From the NCBI GenBank assembly GCA_030549495.1, contig JAUIRK010000708.1, forward strand, positions 62,001 to 126,000: a stretch of DNA of 64,000 bases. The letters are read 5' to 3'. The DNA comes from Nectonema munidae. Taxonomy: Eukaryota > Nematomorpha > Nectonematoida > Nectonematidae. Shown here one piece after another: positions 58,826 through 64,000 of the stretch. The first letter of the stretch is position 1. Each line of letters starts with the position of its first letter. The translations under genes and the position numbers were made by a program. The notes beneath the pieces were generated by a model. The model was not told the origin of the DNA, ran no database searches, and was given only the letters and a program-made list of their open reading frames with translations.

Positions 58826-58967
58826 ACAGGATTTAAAAAAGTGAATTTTCGCCAACATTCGACTTTATCAAACCACTATACTAATGAGTAGGGTAGAAGT
58901 TGAAAACTGGAAGGATTAGCGAAGATAAAGCCGAGTGTCAGCGCAAATTCACCGTTTTAAATCCTGT
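58826..58967. repeat. 142-bp hairpin element
   Basis: ACAGGATTTAAAAAAGTGAA then TTTTCGCC...GACTTTATC at the left pairs with the right end, whose complement reads ACAGGATTTAAAACGGTGAA then TTTGCGC...GGCTTTATC. That gives arms of about 44 bases with roughly four fifths identity by eye, around a loop of about 50 bases. It is a MITE or foldback element; its superfamily is unclear. Confidence 0.7.
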
Positions 58968-58969
58968 TA

Positions 58970-60412
58970 AAACAGTTTATTTTAAAATAATGATTAAAAG
59001 TTTTTAATGTAGCTAATTTAGTGACGCGAAATATTTTTATTGAATAATTCGCCTACAGCAGGTTAGAATTTTAAGCCAAAAATGTGGATTTGAAATTAAT
59101 ATATTTGGTATTGATTGGCCAGTCTGATTGTTTTTAGTGAAAAGTAAACGACAACATTCCGATTCGCAATCAATTCCCCATCACTGAGGAAATAAAAGTA
59201 GCCCGTCATGAATAAGATTGATTAGGTTTTCCATAATGGCATTTTGTTTGGCTCTATATGATAATTATTGGTAGCTTGCATGTGTGCTAGAGGTTAAGTA
59301 AGAGGGAAAAGTGAAGTTCGATAGGATTTTCTTCATCCACTTGGTCCTGCCAACTTTGACGAACGTATTATTGATGCGTGTGATGTCATTATAATAGTTT
59401 GTCCAGCGACGATTACAGGCCAAAACTTATACAATATCAAAAACAGAAAAGAAAAAAGCTTCACAATTGATGAATCGTTAGGTCAGGGTTAGGTATTGTG
59501 AATTTAATTTTATTCAAAAAAAATTTTATTAAGGCATCTGAATCTTACTTTTATTTTTGCATTTTTTCTAGAAGATATGTGTGCATGCTGAAGCTTTTTT
59601 CAAAACCTCAACAACACAATATTCTAGAAAAAGTTTATTTCATATAGAAGAAAGAAAGTGCGTTTTAAAGCAGATATCTGAAAGTTGAGGGTATATATAA
59701 AATGATATACAGAGAACATAGTTTTACTAGCTCTTCCTTGGAATTAGCATTAAGCGTGGTATATTCATAGTTCAAGTGATACAAAAAGATCGCGGAACTT
59801 TTACGAAACGTAACCAAAATCTATTTCTAAAGTAACGACAAATAAAAGAGAAAATTTTAAATATTTTAAACTTAATTCTATTAAATTAAAAAAGGTGTAG
59901 CGTCTGAAATAAACTTTTCTCCAAAAAACTTAAAAGATAAATGTATGAAGTTTTGGACAATTGTACAGAAAAATTAATTTCTACGTCATATGCCCTTTTT
60001 GTGCTCAAAAGCGAAATTAAGGGTCAACTTTTTAGAAAAAAATTCAAATTTTGAAGTATCATGAAATTTTTCCGAAAAGCTGAAAAATGAAATTCCTGCA
60101 GAGAAAAATAAGTATAACATATGAAGATAATTTTGAAAATATGTGATTGCTGGCGAAGATCACACTACGCGAACTTTTTTTTAACCTTCGCTTTAAAGCC
60201 TAGTTTCGTACAGAAGCGTTTAAAGAAATATTCCATAAAGTAAACATAGGAAACTTGTGTACAATCATGAAACCTCAGAAAACTTTTCTATCGATATTAT
60301 TAGGTTAGCTGTCAACAAAAATTGAGAATAAACACAAAATCACACTGAATCACACGTTATTTATATCAACTCTTCCTAGCAAGCCAGAATTGGAAATAAA
60401 AACAATTATATT
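58970..60412. other. Intergenic stretch
   Basis: AT-rich, no ORF above 60 codons with recognisable content, no paired repeats found. It is less homopolymeric than the introns but nothing could be assigned. Confidence 0.45.
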
Positions 60413-60555
60413 GGGCGTGAGTAGGGTTGGTTAGATGCTGGATTCGATAACTCAAGGTCTTGGGTTCGATCCCGCATCAAGCCTGCTTTCCTCATAGTTC
60501 GATACAAGCGGCGCAATTGTGCCTTTTCGATGAAAACACCCTGGTACCTTTACCT
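60413..60555 (+). repeat. tRNA-derived SINE family 1, intergenic copy
   Basis: The best preserved copy. The tRNA-like head GGGCGTGAGTAGGGTTGGTT has a D-arm-like TTGGTTAGATG, a T-arm/B box TTGGGTTCGATCCCGC, the body TTCGATACAAGCGGCGCAAT, TCGATGAAAACACC, and the end GGTACCTTTACCTA. All copies stop at the same tail word, which defines the 3' end of the family. Confidence 0.88.
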
Positions 60556-60909
60556 ATTGTTTGAACAGCACGCATGCTCATTTGTTCTTTGGAAAGAAAA
60601 AATCTTGAAGTAGCAATCTTTCATGCATCGTTATACCATATGTGCATGAATGTTATTGTACTGTAACGACTGTCGGATTAGCCAGAGTCACTTCATCTTT
60701 ATTCTTCCATACTTAAATCTTTCAGTACTTATTCAAAATTGTTAGCTCTTTTACATGGAATCCTCAACTTCGAGTAGCTTAGTTGAATTATCAAGCGATT
60801 TGTTTTTTTTTGACTAAAGTAGTGTGAATCGAGTTCTTTTCAAGAAAGTCATATCGATGCAAATCTAACTTGTCTTGACGATATCAATTATTATTATAGT
60901 TGGGAGCCC

Positions 60910-62146
60910 TTGAGTAGTCCAGGGGGAAGGGCTGAAACGGAAAATATAAGAAATACTTCTATCTCTCCTAGTGGTTCTAAAGGAGTATTAGCACGTAGAA
61001 AAGCAGACATCCTGAAAATATTTAAGTTGTTTTTCACTGTAGAATTGATACATCATATTTATCATTACACAAAATGGAAATCATTTCGCGTAAGATTTCG
61101 CCCATATATTAATTTTTGAACTTCTCTCTCTCTCTCTTTCTTCTGTCTTTCTACACGACCACTTTTATAAAGTTTTCGCTGAATATTGGACACGGGATAC
61201 TGCTGTGGCTATTGATGGGAATTCGTTAGTTTTAGAGGAAACTTTAACTCTAAAATATTCGATCCGAAAAAAGCAGGGTATTGTGGTATCAAATTTTATC
61301 CTATGAAATATTTCTCGATGAGAAAATTGAAGTTATTTTTCTGCTGTTTCCATTGTAAAAAGGCTTGTTTTCGATACAAATTTTCCGAGGGTATTGGTAT
61401 TTTTATGGATAAGTTTTTTTTACCTCTCATGAAATAGCTACATCGGCTCGTAGAAAAAGTACACTGTATGTGGAACTGTAATGCTTACAAAAAGATTTGT
61501 TCCAAAAATTCTACAACCTAAATACATGAAAACTTAAGTTGAATGAGTGTGATACTCGTATAGTTTATTCTAAAGATGCTTCTCTCTCGGCATGCATTTC
61601 AAAAAGACAGGCTCATAGAAATTTTAAAGTTGTTTACATTCTGTCATCTCAACACCAAAAGAAGTAGAAATAGTGTCTATTGCTGACAAACCAGAAACCC
61701 TAACCGAATATAATCAGCATTAAAGTGGGGTCGACGTTGGCAACAGGATGCTCAAGCAATATCCTAGCTACAAGCCATTTAGATGGCCGATGGCAGTTTT
61801 CCGCAACTATCTTGACATTTCTTTCTTGAATTCATTTATTAATTCCATATTTACATCTCCTCAAGATTTTCCTTCTATAAAAAGTGGAGGAAGAAAAGTT
61901 TTTATAAAAATGCTTACTCTACTTTTAGCGGAGGAATCAATGAAAGCGAGGTCTGAAGTTGTCCAAAACAAATCGTTACTCAATTTCTACGGTATCTCCC
62001 AACAAAGCCAATCTTTGTCTTCTTCCATCAGAGTATTTTGTTATTTATATTTACCAAGGAAAAACAGAAACACAAGGAAATGTTCTAAAAGCTCCACTCA
62101 AGTTTGCAATATATACTCAAAACTGCTTTGTGATAATGGCTTCTAA
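60910..62146 (+). pseudogene. piggyBac-type transposase, decayed
   Basis: The plus strand begins with an open stretch (60910-61119) whose ILKIFKLFFTVELIHHIYHY matches the N-terminal FKLFFTDELIxxIVxxTN block. Decayed text follows: GTVMLTKRFVPKILQPKYMK, and VEIVSIADKPETLTEYNQ followed by a stop and SGVDVGNRM, which holds the third catalytic Asp. The open tail from 61748 reads RWPMAVFRNYLDISFLNSFI and ends in a Cys-rich segment (RKCSKSSTQVCNIYSKLLCD), the piggyBac C-terminal zinc domain. The spacing between the first two blocks is shorter than in intact relatives, so the catalytic core is partly deleted. No TTAA-flanked CCC ends were found around it. Confidence 0.75.
61123..61142. repeat. Short (CT)n tract
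   Basis: CTTCTCTCTCTCTCTCTCTT, a simple dinucleotide run inside the piggyBac remnant. Confidence 0.9.
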
Positions 62147-62454
62147 TTCTACGTGACTGTTTTTTATTTGTTTATATGCTTTGCCACTTTAAACTAAAAT
62201 TAAAGCCTTCTTTCTATTTATAGTGTATGGTAAAGTTCACAGAGTTAATTTAAGTAAAAATTTTTGCAAGTAAAAAATTTAAGTAAATAATTTGAATAAA
62301 AATTGATAGTATAATTTTTAGGGTAAAAATAAGAAAGTTCAAAAGGTCAATATGGTTGGAGATATCAAGGCACTTTCAGCCGTAAGGCTATATGCTCGCA
62401 TTATGCTTAAGAAGATGGTTACTCACAATTTTTGTGAAATTGTTTTTAGAGTTG

Positions 62455-62527
62455 GGAGCCTTTGGGATCGAACCCCTGACCTTTAACTTTTAAGCTGAGA
62501 GGTACACCCTAACAACCATTGAGGCTC
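62455..62527 (-). repeat. tRNA-like sequence, probably a SINE head or tRNA pseudogene
   Basis: The minus strand starts GAGCCTC and ends AAGGCTC, pairing 6 of 7 as an acceptor stem. It has an A-box-like TGGTTGTTAGGG and a perfect T-arm/B box AGGGGTTCGATCCC. The anticodon arm does not close properly, so I do not call it a functional tRNA. It differs from SINE families 1 and 2. Confidence 0.5.
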
Positions 62528-62582
62528 GGGTCAATATGGAGTGAAATGTCATATGTCTGTGATCCGAAGTAACAACTAAATA

Positions 62583-64000
62583 CAGTCAAACCTGTCTATA
62601 ATGGTCACGCAAGGGACGAGAGGAAAGTGACCACTATAGACAGTTGGCCCTTCTGTGGAGGTTTAAATTTTTCTCATATAAGTAGGTGGGGCTTAGTGCA
62701 TGCATACAATGTTATACTGTATAGTGTATATAAAAGTTTACAACAAATATATCTTGCAGTGAGTGTCAATTTTTTATTCATAAATTTATTAATATCAAGA
62801 ACATGTGAGTATTTATGACAAAGGGTATTTTCTTCAAATCACATGTATTATACTTTTGGTTTAAAAAATTCAAGTATAGTTGTTTGTTTTGACTGAGCAA
62901 CCCTTTCCATGCATTTTTGTCCAGTACATCTTCATTATTTGCAATAGAACCCATCAAGTCAGACAAACCATGACGTAAAATAAATTCTTTTAAATTTGAA
63001 ACTACTGCCACCGCTTCATTGAAATTGTTGATTGCTGTTTGTTCAACTTCTGGTGTGTTTTCGTCATCACTTTCTTCTGCTGCTGCATCATCTTCAAGGT
63101 GTTGTAAAATGTTAACAGCATGCTCATCCCAGTTGCGCTCTTCTGTGTTGCATGTGGCCAACTCCTCTTCGATGCTGATAACCTCCTCCAAACCGTAGCC
63201 AAATAACTCACGGGACAGCTGATTAAGGTGAATAAACTCCATGGACTCATCATCATCATTTTCACTTCCATTAACCACATTATCTGCAAAATTAAAGGAT
63301 TATGCAAGCATATGGCAAAAAAATTACCAATGCACTCACCATGAATTTCTTCATTTTTGAAACCACACTCATTGAAACACTTTTTAATTGTCAAGGGCTT
63401 CACATCATTCCAGGATTGGTTGATCCATAACACCGTATCTAGGATGTTGATTTCCTTGAGTAATTGACTACCATATTTTGTCTTATCTTCATCCATCCGT
63501 TGAATAATTCGTCGAAGCTGACGCTTTCGGTACTTTAACTTCGTCGTCTGGATAATTCCCTGATCCATTGGCCGAGATTTTGACGTGGTGTTGGGTGGGA
63601 AAAATATTAGCTTAACGTTCTTCAAACAAATATTCGGGTGCGATGGTGCATTGTCGAGAAATAACAAAACCTTACGACCTTGACGACGCATTTTCCGGTC
63701 GAACTTTTGGAGTTCATCCATGCCTTTCTATTTGCATAATAGCTAACAGGTAACTTCATGACATCAATATTTTTGAAACACCTTGGTTTCGCAGACTTTC
63801 CAATTACCAAAGGTTTCTCCTTCTCTCCGACCATATTGGCACATAACATGAGAGTAACTCTCAACCTTTTGTTCTTAATGAACAACACCAACAATAAACA
63901 GTTGCCCGAAGGCAATGAACAAGCAGAAACTGACCACTATAGACAGTGATAACTGCCAATTTCCTCCTGAAATGGTGGCCGTTGGCTACGTTAGACAGGT
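62583..64000. mobile_element. Tigger/pogo element with internal deletion, cut by the window edge
   Basis: The left terminal repeat CAGTCAAACCTGTCTATAAT starts after TA at 62581. Near the right edge the complement reads ACCTGTCTAACGTAGCC, so only about seven bases of the right repeat lie beyond 64000. GACCACTATAGACAG occurs near both ends as a subterminal repeat (62628, 63934). The element keeps the C-terminal half of a minus-strand transposase; the N-terminal DNA-binding half and first catalytic Asp are gone. Size is about 1.4 kb against more than 2 kb for full-length relatives. Confidence 0.85.
62821..63915 (-). pseudogene. Tigger transposase, C-terminal half with a short intron
   Basis: The minus strand gives RLRVTLMLCANMVGEKEKPL, VIGKSAKPRCFKNIDVMKLP and YYANRKAWM. 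After a small frame break near 63722 come DELQKFDRKMRRQGRKVLLF and LDNAPSHPN (second catalytic Asp), then PPNTTSKSRPMDQGIIQTTK (third Asp). At 63339-63284 a 56-base GTGAGT...TTTGCAG segment looks like an intron: joining EEIH to DNVVNGSENDDDESMEF gives the usual acidic C-terminal region. The first catalytic Asp and the two N-terminal helix-turn-helix domains are absent. DDE_1/CENP-B-like family. Confidence 0.8.

Noticed and set aside
62455-62527. Functional tRNA gene
   Set aside because: The acceptor stem and T arm are good, but the anticodon arm does not pair and there is a mismatch at the seventh acceptor pair; more likely a SINE head or pseudogene.

Overview
The window reads as AT-rich animal nuclear DNA, most likely arthropod and plausibly a parasitic copepod such as a sea louse. 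That placement is inference from base composition, gene structure and transposon content; no marker gene fixes the species. Two host genes are clear, one host exon is orphaned, and much of the rest is DNA-transposon debris.

Layout: 784-1212 holds one unidentified internal exon (+) with an acidic run. 4660-5770 is an unexplained, more GC-rich block. 6644-6792 is the C-terminal end of a LINE reverse transcriptase ORF. 7968-12606 is a decayed Tc1/mariner transposase (-), split precisely at a TTAA by a 3.65-kb non-autonomous piggyBac-like element (8585-12231) that carries two arrays of roughly 150-bp repeats. 13036-13564 and 14467-15260 are remnants of two further transposon families.

16544-45361 is a complete 17-exon gene for STT3B, the catalytic subunit of oligosaccharyltransferase. 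I rebuilt it exon by exon into an 815-residue protein with continuous phase. Its introns hold most of the mobile elements of the middle of the window: a cc8L18.2-like element with its ends, two pogo/Tigger deletion derivatives, hAT MITEs, a hAT transposase tail, tRNA-derived SINEs, a short insertion with a 16-bp target duplication, and hairpin repeats.

45362-57638 is intergenic, with a pair of SINEs, weak transposon ends, a decayed Tigger transposase (53830-55150, -) and a 100-bp direct-repeat pair. 57639-58547 is a single-exon homocysteine S-methyltransferase gene (+). 58548-64000 contains a hairpin element, a SINE, a decayed piggyBac transposase (60910-62146, +), a tRNA-like element and a Tigger deletion derivative that runs off the right edge.

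The two host genes have unrelated jobs (N-glycosylation in the endoplasmic reticulum; methionine regeneration in the cytosol), and nothing suggests co-regulation. No CRISPR array, rRNA or convincing functional tRNA was seen. The most notable structures are the nested piggyBac-like element with its arrays, the delimited cc8L18.2-like element, and the multi-unit hairpin in STT3B intron 5.
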